Shown piece by piece: positions 1-8,775 of a stretch of 64,000 bases of DNA. How positions within the stretch are numbered: the first letter of the stretch is position 1; each line of letters begins with the position of its first letter. The stretch comes from Arthrobacter sp. OY3WO11 (GTDB lineage Bacteria; Actinomycetota; Actinomycetes; Actinomycetales; Micrococcaceae): positions 1,482,225-1,546,224 of the forward strand of contig NZ_LWLP01000001.1 in NCBI RefSeq assembly GCF_001641125.1, given 5' to 3'. The translations under genes and the position numbers were made by a program. Under the pieces are notes generated by a model. The model was not told the DNA's origin. It ran no database searches and worked only from the letters and a program-made list of their open reading frames with translations.

Positions 1-2273
1 GGTGCAGCCACCAGCCCTTCCCACGCCACTGTCCAGCCGGCGGGAAACCCCGGGGCATGCCGGTCCGGTCCGCCGTCCCAGCCCGCTGCCATCAGGGCAG
101 CAGCGGCGAGCAGTCCGCCGTTGCCGGGGAGATACAGCGGCAGCGAATCGGTTTGGCGGTTGTGCCCGTTGGGCAGCACTGTGTTCTTCCCGGCGTCCAG
201 CAGGAGGGCGTTGACGGCGGCCTCCGGGTCTTCAAGGCGCGCGGCGGTCATGGCCATCACGGGATAGTCCCAGCCCCAGGTGCTGCCCCAATCCCAGTCG
301 GCGAGGACGCTGGCGAGCGTTGCCCGCATGATGTCCTTTTCGATCAAGTCGGTTTCTGGCAGGACGCCGAGTGCGCACAGCATCGAGGGGTGGTCCGTCC
401 GGATGGTGAAAGGCTCCACGTCAATGGCCGCGTAGACGCCGTCCTGTACCCGTGGCTTCACCAGGTGGCCGGCCACCTCCTGCCACGCTGGAACGGGCTC
501 AAGCCCCAACCGGTCCCGCCACGCGGATGCAGCCCGCAGGGACCACTGCCAGTACGCCAGTTCGAAGGTGGGGTTGGTGACGGACGCCCGGATGGAGCCG
601 TAGCTCTCCTGCGCGGGAATCAGGGGCGGACCAAGCTCAAAGCCCCGCGGCGTCCGGTGCGCGAAGCTTGCCATGAACGCGGCGGATTCGAACACGATCT
701 CCGCAAACTCCTCGAGCACCTCCCGGCTGGGGTTGGCGCGGTAGGCAAGTTCCGCCAGGTGGACGGGATGCGGCTGCTGCCAGACCAGGAAGGTGCCGAT
801 AGGGCTGGGGCTCTCCCTCCCGTCCGGACCTACCTGCTTGGGCCAGCGGACGCCGTCGAACCCCTGCGCCCTGGCGGTCTGCCGCGATGCCTCCAGGACG
901 GTGGAGTACCAGCGCAGCGACGGGAGCAGGTGTTCCACCCGGTTCCAGTGGGCGAAGTGCGCGGCGTGCCACCAGTGCATTTCCAGGTGGAAGCGCCCCC
1001 GCCAGGAGTTGCACACCAGCCCGGTTTCCTGGGGAGGCAGGGACCCGGAGCAGTTGATGGCCGTCAGGTACTGCGAGAGGACGATCCTGCGTTCGAGCTC
1101 CTTCGCCCGCGGGTCATCCGTCGCGGCAAGCTCGATGGCGCCGCCGGACAGCCAGAAGCCGGGCCAGTACGCCTCAGAGGCAGCTGCCACGCTGCTGCCC
1201 GCTGCAGGGGCGGCCGGTCCGGAAAGCACGACGGCGGGCCTGGCTGCTGTGCCCGTGTCCGGCCTGGCTGCGGCCAGGGTAGCGCCGGTTTCACCGCGGG
1301 GGACGCAGTCGCCGTCCCCTGCGGAGACGAAAGCAACAGCGAGGTCCATCACGCCCTGGCCAGCGCTGCCGACCGGGTTGGGGCTTATCCGGAGACGGTG
1401 CTGCCCGGTCTGCGCCACGGTGAGACCGCGTCCAGTGATCACAACCTGGTAGCGGGACTTATCCAGCTCGCGGTAGGCGGTCCAGGCGGTGGATCCGGCA
1501 TGCAGGCCGGATTCGGCCGGTTCCCCGAGCCTGGTGGTATGGGAGTCCGGGCTGGTCCAGTCCGCGGCGTCGTGCCATGCCTCTGAGCCGTAAGGGAAGT
1601 CGATGGTGATGGCCAGGCGGTCCTGGAGGCCCGGGGACTCCACGCGGATGCCGAGCTCGTCGCGTTCGGGGTGGCACGCCGTCGTGACCGTCACCGGGTG
1701 GCCGGCCAGCCTGAAGCGGCTCGTGACCGTCCCGGTCCACAGGTCGAGCGTCTGCTCGGCGTCGGCAACGTCCCCTTCGGTGAGGGCGCGCTCTTCTCCC
1801 GCATCCACAAGACTGAAGCCGACACGTCCCAGATCCAGGCGGTGCGGGTTGGCCCGCAGCCACGTTTCGGCGAGGGACGTGCCGGTTTCGCGGTCGTTGA
1901 CGATGTCGCCCACCATGTCCACGTAGGGCACGGGTCCACGCGGGGAGTCATAGAGGACCGTGGAGCCTGAGAGTTCGTAGGCCTGGGCGGGCGGTGTGGC
2001 ATGCCATCCCCACTGGGCCTGCGTGCCAAGGAGTGTTCCCGGCGGCAGTTCATCCCTTGCCCCCACGGGATAGGCCCCTGGGAGTGACTGGAGGCCGGTG
2101 AGGTCCATCGTGAAGGCAAACTCACCGTTGCCCACGGACACGGGGCTTTGCGGGTCGAGTACCTGCTGGAGGACGTTGTGGCGCCGGACGAGCGCGTTCC
2201 TGTCAATGGGGGCGCTTGTGCGTATCCCCGGTGACGGTGAGGCCGCCCGGGAGGTGCTGTTGGGATTGCTCAC
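1..2273 (-). CDS. Glycoside hydrolase of the six-hairpin (GH-L/GH65-like) type, C-terminus beyond window
   Basis: An open minus-strand frame runs from a GTG at 2273 to the window edge (757 codons visible, no stop), so the gene is partial. It probably hydrolyses or trims an oligosaccharide. The first ~280 residues look like a beta-sandwich domain. The rest is rich in aromatic/His motifs typical of (alpha/alpha)6-barrel glycosidases: NSWRGRFHLEMHWWH, then WDWGSTWGWDYPVMAM, then LPNGHNRQTDSLPLYLPGNGG. I recognise the fold class but not the exact family or substrate; the catalytic acids are unassigned. No signal peptide is visible, so a cytoplasmic enzyme acting on imported sugars is likely. The start is supported by AGGAAG 9 nt upstream and by a GTGA overlap with the stop of the upstream GH43 gene, which indicates translational coupling in one operon. 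Confidence 0.75.
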   Translation of the reverse strand, partial: MSNPNSTSRAASPSPGIRTSAPIDRNALVRRHNVLQQVLDPQSPVSVGNGEFAFTMDLTGLQSLPGAYPVGARDELPPGTLLGTQAQWGWHATPPAQAYELSGSTVLYDSPRGPVPYVDMVGDIVNDRETGTSLAETWLRANPHRLDLGRVGFSLVDAGEERALTEGDVADAEQTLDLWTGTVTSRFRLAGHPVTVTTACHPERDELGIRVESPGLQDRLAITIDFPYGSEAWHDAADWTSPDSHTTRLGEPAESGLHAGSTAWTAYRELDKSRYQVVITGRGLTVAQTGQHRLRISPNPVGSAGQGVMDLAVAFVSAGDGDCVPRGETGATLAAARPDTGTAARPAVVLSGPAAPAAGSSVAAASEAYWPGFWLSGGAIELAATDDPRAKELERRIVLSQYLTAINCSGSLPPQETGLVCNSWRGRFHLEMHWWHAAHFAHWNRVEHLLPSLRWYSTVLEASRQTARAQGFDGVRWPKQVGPDGRESPSPIGTFLVWQQPHPVHLAELAYRANPSREVLEEFAEIVFESAAFMASFAHRTPRGFELGPPLIPAQESYGSIRASVTNPTFELAYWQWSLRAASAWRDRLGLEPVPAWQEVAGHLVKPRVQDGVYAAIDVEPFTIRTDHPSMLCALGVLPETDLIEKDIMRATLASVLADWDWGSTWGWDYPVMAMTAARLEDPEAAVNALLLDAGKNTVLPNGHNRQTDSLPLYLPGNGGLLAAAALMAAGWDGGPDRHAPGFPAGWTVAWEGLVAA

Positions 2274-3217
2274 TGTAACTGTCTTCCTGGCGTTGTTCGG
2301 CTGTTACTGAAGACTGCTGCCGGAGGGGCAAGAACCACGGTGTCCTCCAGCTCCTTGAGGTGATGGAAGGAAGCCCGCTCCTGCGGACTGTTGTTCGGCT
2401 GGTGCAGGGTGAGAAAGAGTTGGCCGTCCAACGTGCGGGCGATCATGCCATGGCCGCCGTCGGTACCCCACAGCGGCTCATCCTCCTGGATCCATGGACC
2501 CAGGACCGTACCGGACACGCTGCGCGCGATGCCCATGGCGTAGCCGTGGTCTCCGAAGCTGGACCACAGCATGATGAGGCTGCCGCTGCTGAGCCGGTGC
2601 AGGTAGGGGCCGTCGGTGACGTAGACCGGGAAGTCCAGTGCTCTTGTTGAGGGAACCTCGAGGGGGCGGGACCAGGGTGCATCGGAAGCGCTGAACAGGA
2701 AGACGGGAGTCCCCTCGGCTTTCCGAAGGTCCGGGCTCAGCCGCTGGGCCATGACGGTACCGTCGTGGACCTGCTTCCATTCGTGGCAGAAGACCATCCA
2801 CGGCGCACCGTCACCATCCACGTGAAGCGTGCCGTCGAGGCACTGCCAGTTCCGGGGAGTGACGGGGCCGTGGCTCCAGGGCGTGTACGGACCCTCCGGG
2901 CGGTTTGCTGAAAGTATCTGGGTGCCGCGGAAATGTCCGGGCGCCGTGAAGGTGGCAAACATGAAGTAGCGGCCCCTGTAATAATGCACTTCCGGAGCCC
3001 AATATTGCTCGTGGCTCCAGAACCCTGGCGGAGGACGGAAAGCGGGAACGGGACCCTCCCAGTGGACCAGGTCCGAACTGCGGTAGCAGTCGAATCCGGT
3101 GGCGGGTCCGGACCAGAGATTGGGGTCAGTGCTTCCAAACAGCAGGTACTCGTTGGACTCCGGAAGCGGCAGGACGAAGGGATCCCGTATCTGTATTTCA
3201 CTCAACTGCAGTGCCAT
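2270..3217 (-). CDS. GH43-like five-bladed beta-propeller glycosidase
   Basis: A 315-residue protein resembling glycoside hydrolase family 43 (arabinofuranosidase/xylosidase type). The expected catalytic set is visible: Asp12 in IRDPF (general base), Asp128 in LDGTLHVDGDG (pKa modulator) and Glu145 in FCHEWKQ (general acid). WAPEV at 73-77 is another family signature. There is no signal peptide, so it probably cleaves oligosaccharides inside the cell. It is the first gene of a two-gene minus-strand operon with the six-hairpin glycosidase, and is divergent from the sugar-binding lipoprotein gene. Together they look like one uptake-and-degradation locus. Family-level call is fairly secure; the substrate cannot be read from the sequence. 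Confidence 0.85.
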   Translation of the reverse strand: MALQLSEIQIRDPFVLPLPESNEYLLFGSTDPNLWSGPATGFDCYRSSDLVHWEGPVPAFRPPPGFWSHEQYWAPEVHYYRGRYFMFATFTAPGHFRGTQILSANRPEGPYTPWSHGPVTPRNWQCLDGTLHVDGDGAPWMVFCHEWKQVHDGTVMAQRLSPDLRKAEGTPVFLFSASDAPWSRPLEVPSTRALDFPVYVTDGPYLHRLSSGSLIMLWSSFGDHGYAMGIARSVSGTVLGPWIQEDEPLWGTDGGHGMIARTLDGQLFLTLHQPNNSPQERASFHHLKELEDTVVLAPPAAVFSNSRTTPGRQLQ

Positions 3218-3272
3218 GCTGTCCGATCTCTGGTCCTGCGGGCGCCCCGCCCCGCGGGGTTTGGGAGGGCTA

Positions 3273-3310
3273 TTGACCCCTCAACGGCATCTTGATACGT
3301 TTCACGAAAC
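3273..3310 (+). promoter_or_regulatory. Promoter of sugar-binding protein gene with LacI-like inverted repeat
   Basis: TTGACC (3273-3278) and TACGTT (3296-3301) are separated by 17 nt and could be the -35 and -10 boxes. The inverted repeat GTTTC-AC-GAAAC (3299-3310) overlaps the -10. Its core resembles operators of LacI-family sugar regulators, which commonly control such loci in actinobacteria. The regulator gene is not in the window. Assignment is by pattern only. Confidence 0.45.
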
Positions 3311-3341
3311 CGTTTTCTGACGCCAGAAGGAAGCATACCCA

Positions 3342-4643
3342 ATGGAGCGTAGCCTTTTCCGGATATTCCGTAAATCAGTTGCAGCCATCGCAGCTGTAAG
3401 CCTGGTGAGCCTCACCGCAGCCTGCTCCAGTACGCCGTCCAACGAAGCGCAGGACGGGCCCGTTGAAATACGTTTCTCCTGGTGGGGCAATGAGGGGCGG
3501 GCGCAGTTGACCACCAAGGCCATCGCGGAATTCGAGGCCGCCAACCCGGACATCAAGGTGAAACCCGAATACGGCGACATCAGCGGCTACTTTGACAAAC
3601 TTGCCACGCAGGTGGCCGCCAACGACGCTCCCGATGTCATCACGATGGGCGGGGCCTATCCCGCCGAGTACGCCAACCGCGGCGCACTGTTGGATCTGTC
3701 CAAGGTCGGCGGGGCGTTGGACCTGTCCTCTATGGACCCGGGCGCGCTGGAGAACGGCCAGGTCCAGGGCACGCAATACGGTGTTTCCACCGGTGCCAAC
3801 GCCCTCGCCATCGTTATCAATCCCGCTGTTTTCGCCGCCGCCGGGGTACCACTGCCGGATGACAGCACGTGGGGCTGGGACGACTTCGCGAAGACCGCGG
3901 CGGATATTACGGCCAAGAGCCCCAAGGGCACCTACGGAACGGCAACGGTCCTCACCCACGATTCACTGGATGCCTTTGCCCGCCAGCGCGGCGAATCGCT
4001 CTACACCCAGGACGGCCAGCTGGGCCTGGGCAAGGAAACTGTGCAGGACTACTTCGACTTCTCCTTGAAACTGAGCGAATCCGGGGCGGCGCCAAACGCA
4101 TCCGAAACGGTGGAGAAGCTGAACGTCAGCACCGAACAGACCCTCATGGGCATGGGCCAGGCCGGCATGATGCTCACCTGGAGCAACTCGCTGTCCGCAC
4201 TCAGCAAGGCCTCCGGCGCGGGCTTGTTGCTGCTCAAGCTTCCCGGCGAAAGGCCAACCGCGGGCATCTGGCTCCAGTCATCCCAGTTCTACACGATCTC
4301 GGCCCGCAGCAAGCACACCGAAGCTGCGGCCAAGCTGGTGGATTTCCTGGTCAACAACGAGTCCGCCGCCAAGATCATCCAGAGCGACCGCGGCGTACCC
4401 AGCAATTCCGGCATGCGCACCGCCATCCAGGACCTGCTGACGCCGCAGGGGAAGGTGGAGGCGGAGTACATCGACCAGATCGGCAAGATGGACTTCGCCC
4501 CGACCTACATAGGACCCACCGGTTCAACCGCAGTCTCGGAGATCACTGCCCGCATGAACACCGACGTCCTGTTCAAGCGGCTCTCGCCCGAGAAGGCCGC
4601 CGAGCAGTGGATCAGCGAAAGCAATGCCGCAATCGGCAAGTAG
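3342..4643 (+). CDS. Sugar ABC transporter substrate-binding lipoprotein
   Basis: A 433-residue extracellular solute-binding protein of family 1 (maltose/oligosaccharide type). Residues 1-27 form a lipoprotein signal peptide ending in the lipobox LTAAC, with Cys28 as the lipidated residue. The mature start (EIRFSWWGNEG) and the later FLVNNESAAKI segment are typical of the family. AGAAGGAAG lies 8 nt before the ATG. It should capture an oligosaccharide and hand it to two permeases and an MsiK-type ATPase. No permease gene follows: the next gene is convergent. The permeases must lie elsewhere, possibly left of the window beyond the glycosidase genes. The divergent glycosidases suggest a shared substrate. 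Confidence 0.9.
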   Translation: MERSLFRIFRKSVAAIAAVSLVSLTAACSSTPSNEAQDGPVEIRFSWWGNEGRAQLTTKAIAEFEAANPDIKVKPEYGDISGYFDKLATQVAANDAPDVITMGGAYPAEYANRGALLDLSKVGGALDLSSMDPGALENGQVQGTQYGVSTGANALAIVINPAVFAAAGVPLPDDSTWGWDDFAKTAADITAKSPKGTYGTATVLTHDSLDAFARQRGESLYTQDGQLGLGKETVQDYFDFSLKLSESGAAPNASETVEKLNVSTEQTLMGMGQAGMMLTWSNSLSALSKASGAGLLLLKLPGERPTAGIWLQSSQFYTISARSKHTEAAAKLVDFLVNNESAAKIIQSDRGVPSNSGMRTAIQDLLTPQGKVEAEYIDQIGKMDFAPTYIGPTGSTAVSEITARMNTDVLFKRLSPEKAAEQWISESNAAIGK

Positions 4644-4653
4644 GCACCTGTTC

Positions 4654-4693
4654 CGGGCAGGAGGCGGTCGACGCCGGCCGGCTACTGCCCGGC
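4654..4693. terminator. Possible hairpin between convergent genes
   Basis: CCGGGCAG (4654-4661) pairs with CTGCCCGG (4686-4693), spanning the 3' end of the hydrolase gene. The loop is long and there is no T-tract, so this is a weak terminator candidate serving the convergent lipoprotein and hydrolase genes. Confidence 0.3.
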
Positions 4694-5452
4694 GTCGAGG
4701 TACTGGTCGGCCCAGGCGGCGATGATCCGGGCAGCCCGCGCCGCCTGGCCCTTTCCGGTGAGGAGATGGTCGCTTCCCTCGAGGGAAACGAAGTTCCTGG
4801 GGTGGCGGGCCGTCTGGAAAATGGTGCTGGCATTCTCGATCCCCACGGTGTTGTCCGTGGGGGAGTGGAGCACCATCAGCGGCTTGTGCAGCTGCTTGAT
4901 GCAATCCGTCAGGTCCGCATTCTCCAGGTCCTCCACGAAGTGCTTGCGGATCTCCACCCGTTTCCCGCCAAGGTCCACTTCGGCGCTGCCCTCACTCAGG
5001 ATCTTGTCCAGGGCTGCGTCGAAGACGTGCGCCACGTGCTTAGGCGAGAAGGGGGCGCCAACGGTAGCTACGGCGTCGAGCTCCGGGATCTCCCGTGCCG
5101 CAGCCAGGACGGCCGCGCCGCCGAAGGAATGGCCCACCAGCAGGGAGATCTGCTTCCCCTCGGCGCGCATGAACTCAGCAGCCTTGACGGTGTCCGCCAC
5201 CTTGTGGCTGAATGATCCCGCGGACCACTCACCAGCGGAGCCGCCCAGGCCCAGATTGTCGAACCTCAGCATGCCCACGCCGCTGTCCGCCAGCGCCTTG
5301 CACATCCGTGAGGCGGAAGGGCTGTCCTTGCCGAGGGTGAAGCCGTGCGAAAAAACGCCCCAGCCCTTGACTGGTCCTTCCGGGACATCGATGATGCCGG
5401 ACAGCGTTTCGCCGGTGGAGCCTTCGAAAGTGACTTTTTCGGAGCGGGACAC
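4682..5452 (-). CDS. Alpha/beta hydrolase, related to the hydrolase half of hydrolase-OsmC fusions
   Basis: A 256-residue serine hydrolase. It has an oxyanion-hole segment (FSHGFTLGKD), the nucleophile elbow GHSFGG (Ser109), an acid in HSPTDNTV and a histidine in GSDHLL. MLRFDNLGLGGSAGE and AVATVGAPFSP are segments I associate with proteins in which this hydrolase is fused to an OsmC peroxidase domain; here it stands alone. It is GTG-initiated, with AAAGGGGA just upstream. It is downstream of sdhB on the same strand but separated from it by a strong hairpin, so it is probably its own unit. The substrate is unknown; an ester or thioester is likely. Confidence 0.8.
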   Translation of the reverse strand: MSRSEKVTFEGSTGETLSGIIDVPEGPVKGWGVFSHGFTLGKDSPSASRMCKALADSGVGMLRFDNLGLGGSAGEWSAGSFSHKVADTVKAAEFMRAEGKQISLLVGHSFGGAAVLAAAREIPELDAVATVGAPFSPKHVAHVFDAALDKILSEGSAEVDLGGKRVEIRKHFVEDLENADLTDCIKQLHKPLMVLHSPTDNTVGIENASTIFQTARHPRNFVSLEGSDHLLTGKGQAARAARIIAAWADQYLDAGQ

Positions 5453-5548
5453 GGCGTCCCCTTTCGTTTGGTACGAATGGCTGTGGGCCCACGCCCGCCG
5501 GGTTCCCTGGCCGAGCTTGCGAGGTCAGGGGGCGGGTGGGGAGAAACA

Positions 5549-5590
5549 ACGACGGCGCCGCATCCCCGGTGTGGGGAGGGGCGCCGTCGT
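5549..5590 (-). terminator. Terminator of the sdhCDAB operon
   Basis: ACGACGGCGCC (5549-5559) pairs perfectly with GGCGCCGTCGT (5580-5590), with an inner CCCC/GGGG extension. On the minus strand the stem is followed by GTTGTTTC. It lies just after the sdhB stop. Confidence 0.75.
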
Positions 5591-5607
5591 CCGCTGGATC
5601 CGTGTGG

Positions 5608-6390
5608 TCAGATCTTGCGGGAGAGAATCGCCTGCTTGACTTCGGCGATGGCCTGGGTCACCTGGATGCCGCGCGGGCATGCTTCGGAGCAGTTGAAGGT
5701 GGTGCGGCAGCGCCACACGCCTTCCTTGTCGTTGAGGATCTCCAGGCGCATGTCGCCGGCGTCATCACGTGAATCAAAGATAAAGCGGTGGGCGTTGACG
5801 ATCGCGGCAGGACCGAAGTACTGGCCGTCGGTCCAGAACACCGGGCAGGAGGACGTGCACGCGGCGCAGAGGATGCACTTGGTGGTGTCATCGAAACGCT
5901 CACGGTCCTCGGCGGACTGCAGGCGTTCCCGGGTGGGCTCGTGGCCCTTGTTGACCAGGAAGGGCATGACCTCGCGAAACGACTGGAAGAACGGTTCCAT
6001 GTCCACGATCAGGTCCTTCTCCACCGGCAGGCCCTTGATCGGCTCGACCGTGATGGGCTTGGACGTGTCCAGGTCCTTCAGGAGCGTCTTGCAGGCGAGG
6101 CGGTTGCGGCCGTTGATGCGCATGGCATCGGAGCCACAGACGCCGTGCGCACAGGACCGGCGGAAGGAGAGTGTGCCGTCCGTTTCCCACTTGACCTTGT
6201 GCAGGGCATCCAGGACACGGTCCGTGCCGTACATGGTCAGGTGGAAGTCGTCCCAGGTGGCTTCCTCGGAAACCTCCGGGTTGTACCGGCGGACGCGCAG
6301 GTGCACATCGAACGTGGGGATCTCGCCGCCACCGCCGACGCCGGCAGGCAGTTCAATCTTTGAGGCTGGCTCAGCAAGTTCAGCTGACAT
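5608..6390 (-). CDS. sdhB: Succinate dehydrogenase iron-sulfur subunit
   Basis: A 260-residue SdhB that carries electrons from the flavoprotein to quinone. An N-terminal ferredoxin-like domain has the 2Fe-2S pattern (CAHGVCGSDAM). The C-terminal domain has the 4Fe-4S/3Fe-4S cysteines in CILCAACTSSCPVF and CSEACPRGI. The ATG at 6390 lies 1 nt after the sdhA stop, so the two subunits are translated in tandem. It is the last gene of sdhCDAB and is followed by a clear terminator. Function is secure at complex II level. Fumarate reductase activity cannot be excluded, but fumC in the window and the aerobic gene set favour succinate oxidation. Confidence 0.96.
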   Translation of the reverse strand: MSAELAEPASKIELPAGVGGGGEIPTFDVHLRVRRYNPEVSEEATWDDFHLTMYGTDRVLDALHKVKWETDGTLSFRRSCAHGVCGSDAMRINGRNRLACKTLLKDLDTSKPITVEPIKGLPVEKDLIVDMEPFFQSFREVMPFLVNKGHEPTRERLQSAEDRERFDDTTKCILCAACTSSCPVFWTDGQYFGPAAIVNAHRFIFDSRDDAGDMRLEILNDKEGVWRCRTTFNCSEACPRGIQVTQAIAEVKQAILSRKI

Positions 6391-6391
6391 C

Positions 6392-8191
6392 TTAGTACTT
6401 CCTCACCATCGGCTCGTAGCGGGTAAAGACGACCGGTTTGGTGGCCAGGCGGATGCCGGCGATTGACTCTGCCGATCCGTCTGCCGGCGCGTGGTCATCC
6501 TTGTACGCCATGGAGTGCTTCATGAATTTTTCGTCGTTGCGGTCCGGGAAGTCCTCGCGGAAGTGTCCGCCGCGGGATTCCTCACGGTAGAGGGCTGCAA
6601 CGGTCATCACCTTGGCCAGTTCCAGCAGGAAGCCGAGCTCAACGGCTTCGAGCAGGTCAAGGTTGAAGCGCTTGCCCTTGTCCTGGACGTTGATCCGCTT
6701 GTACCGCTCCTCGAAGGAGGCGATGTCGCGCAGGACCTGGTTTAGGGTTTCCGCCGTGCGGAACACCTGCATGTTGGCGTCCATGGTGTCCTGGAGTTCC
6801 TTGCGGATCACGGCCACCTTTTCGTCGCCGGTGCCGTTGCGGGCAATGTCCAGCAGTTCGGTGGTGTAGGCCAGCGGGTTCTCCGGCAGTTCCACGAAGT
6901 CGGCCGTCTTGGCGTATTCGGCCGCCGCGATACCTGCGCGCTTGCCGAACACGTTGATGTCCAGCAGCGAGTTGGTGCCCAGGCGGTTGGAGCCGTGAAC
7001 CGAAACGCAGGCCACTTCGCCGGCTGCATACAGTCCGGGGACCACGGTGTCGTTGTCCTGCAGGACCTCGGTGGTGATGTTGGTGGGGATGCCGCCCATG
7101 GCGTAGTGAGCCGTCGGGAACACGGGAACCGGCTCCGTGTAGGGCTCGACGCCGAGGTAGGTGCGGGCGAACTCGGTGATGTCCGGCAGCTTGGCATCGA
7201 TGTGCGCCGGCTCCAGGTGCGTCAGGTCCAGGAGGACGTAGTCCTTGTTCGGGCCGCAGCCGCGGCCTTCGCGGACCTCGTTGGCCATGGAGCGTGCAAC
7301 GATGTCGCGGGGGGCCAGGTCCTTGATGGTGGGGGCGTAACGCTCCATGAAGCGCTCACCCTCCGAGTTGCGGAGGATGGCACCCTCGCCACGGGCAGCT
7401 TCGGACAGCAGGATGCCCAGTCCGGCGAGGCCTGTCGGGTGGAACTGGAAGAATTCCATGTCCTCCAGGGGGATGCCGCGGCGGAAGGCTATGCCCATGC
7501 CGTCACCGGTGAGGGTGTGGGCGTTGGAGGTGGTCTTGAAGACCTTGCCTGCGCCGCCGGAGGCGAAGACCACGGACTTGGCCTGGAAGACGTGCAGTTC
7601 ACCGGAAGCGAGGTCGTAGGACACGACGCCGGCAACACGCTTCTGCTTATAGGGCGTGCCGTCCTCGCGGACAGCATCCTCTTCAACCGTCAGCAGGTCC
7701 AGGACGTAGTACTCGTTGTAGAACTCGACGTTGTGCTTGACGCAGTTCTGGTACAGGGTCTGCAGGATCATGTGGCCGGTGCGGTCCGCGGCGTAGCAGG
7801 CACGGCGCACGGGGGCCTTGCCGTGATCGCGGGTGTGCCCGCCGAAGCGGCGCTGGTCAATCCGGCCTTCGGGCGTGCGGTTGAACGGCAGGCCCATCTT
7901 TTCCAGGTCCAGCACGGCGTCGATGGCTTCCTTCGCCATGACCTCCGCGGCGTCCTGGTCAACCAGGTAGTCGCCGCCCTTGACGGTGTCGAACGTGTGC
8001 CACTCCCAGTTGTCTTCCTCGACGTTGGCGAGTGCTGCACACATGCCACCCTGCGCGGCACCTGTGTGCGAGCGGGTGGGGTAGAGCTTGGTCAGTACTG
8101 CTGTGCGGGCGCGCTGACCGGATTCGATCGCGGCGCGCATGCCAGCGCCACCGGCACCGACGATGACGACGTCGTACTTATGGACCTGCAT
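6392..8191 (-). CDS. sdhA: Succinate dehydrogenase flavoprotein subunit
   Basis: A 599-residue SdhA that oxidises succinate to fumarate with covalently bound FAD. It shows the N-terminal dinucleotide fold (VIVGAGGAGMRAA), the FAD-attachment region (PTRSHTGAAQGG) and the active-site segment RRFGGHTRDHGK. I chose the ATG at 8191 (MQVHKYDVV). The longer frame starts with a TTG at 8212 that only adds unconserved residues. A purine-rich stretch (GAGAGAAAGAG) lies ahead of 8191. It is third in sdhCDAB, with sdhB 1 nt downstream and a 108-nt hairpin-rich gap from sdhD. Confidence 0.96.
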   Translation of the reverse strand: MQVHKYDVVIVGAGGAGMRAAIESGQRARTAVLTKLYPTRSHTGAAQGGMCAALANVEEDNWEWHTFDTVKGGDYLVDQDAAEVMAKEAIDAVLDLEKMGLPFNRTPEGRIDQRRFGGHTRDHGKAPVRRACYAADRTGHMILQTLYQNCVKHNVEFYNEYYVLDLLTVEEDAVREDGTPYKQKRVAGVVSYDLASGELHVFQAKSVVFASGGAGKVFKTTSNAHTLTGDGMGIAFRRGIPLEDMEFFQFHPTGLAGLGILLSEAARGEGAILRNSEGERFMERYAPTIKDLAPRDIVARSMANEVREGRGCGPNKDYVLLDLTHLEPAHIDAKLPDITEFARTYLGVEPYTEPVPVFPTAHYAMGGIPTNITTEVLQDNDTVVPGLYAAGEVACVSVHGSNRLGTNSLLDINVFGKRAGIAAAEYAKTADFVELPENPLAYTTELLDIARNGTGDEKVAVIRKELQDTMDANMQVFRTAETLNQVLRDIASFEERYKRINVQDKGKRFNLDLLEAVELGFLLELAKVMTVAALYREESRGGHFREDFPDRNDEKFMKHSMAYKDDHAPADGSAESIAGIRLATKPVVFTRYEPMVRKY

Positions 8192-8229
8192 ACCAGACGC
8201 TCTTTCTCTCAAAATTCGCTATAAAACAA

Positions 8230-8284
8230 CGGGGCGGCGTTGCCGGCCCCGCACAACAGGGCCCGCGGTGATTCCCGCGGGCCC
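8230..8284 (-). other. Two GC-rich hairpins in the sdhD-sdhA spacer
   Basis: CGGGGC (8230-8235) pairs with GCCCCG (8246-8251). A 10-bp perfect stem GGGCCCGCGG/CCGCGGGCCC sits at 8259-8268 and 8275-8284 with a 6-nt loop. Neither is followed by a T-tract, so they look like mRNA processing, stabilising or attenuating structures within the operon rather than full terminators. Confidence 0.5.
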
Positions 8285-8299
8285 GGAGTGGTGCCGGTG

Positions 8300-8773
8300 C
8301 TAGGCAGGGCAGAAACCGCCGGGCAGGGGCACGCCGTCAACGACGGGGCAGGGATCAAAGGTGAAGATCACCAGGGTGCCCAGGACGATGATGACGACGG
8401 TGGCCGAGTAAAGGACCGTCTTCAGCCAGCGGCGGGTTGAGTCTTTTTCGGCGTAGTCGTTGATGATGGTGCGCACGCCGTTGGTTCCATGCAGCATGGC
8501 CAGCCACAGCATTGCAAGGTCCCAGAACTGCCAGAACGGATCGGCCCACTTGCCGGCTACGAAGCCGAAGTCGATGGCGTGGATGCCTTCGCCCACCATA
8601 AGGTTCACGAAGAGGTGCCCGAAGATGAGCACCACCAGGACCACGCCGGAGAGGCGCATGAAGAGCCATGCGACCATCTCGAAGTTGCCCTTGCTGCCAC
8701 CGTGGCGGCGGTACTGGGGTGCGATCCGCCCGCTCATGTTTCCGCTGCGCGGGTTTTCGATGGTTGCACTCAT
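8300..8773 (-). CDS. sdhD: Succinate dehydrogenase membrane anchor subunit
   Basis: A 157-residue hydrophobic anchor of complex II with three predicted membrane helices (about 33-56, 78-98 and 116-138). His in the GHLFVNL segment is a plausible haem b ligand. The arginine-rich N-terminus (QYRRHGGSKGNFE) should face the cytoplasm. It begins 2 nt after the sdhC stop. The weak sequence conservation of anchors means SdhD is assigned mainly from gene order and topology. Confidence 0.9.
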   Translation of the reverse strand: MSATIENPRSGNMSGRIAPQYRRHGGSKGNFEMVAWLFMRLSGVVLVVLIFGHLFVNLMVGEGIHAIDFGFVAGKWADPFWQFWDLAMLWLAMLHGTNGVRTIINDYAEKDSTRRWLKTVLYSATVVIIVLGTLVIFTFDPCPVVDGVPLPGGFCPA

Positions 8774-8775
8774 GG

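Noticed and set aside
57..1586. A 509-codon plus-strand open frame
   Set aside because: It is antisense to the partial glycosidase, whose minus-strand frame has clear family motifs, a ribosome site and operon overlap.
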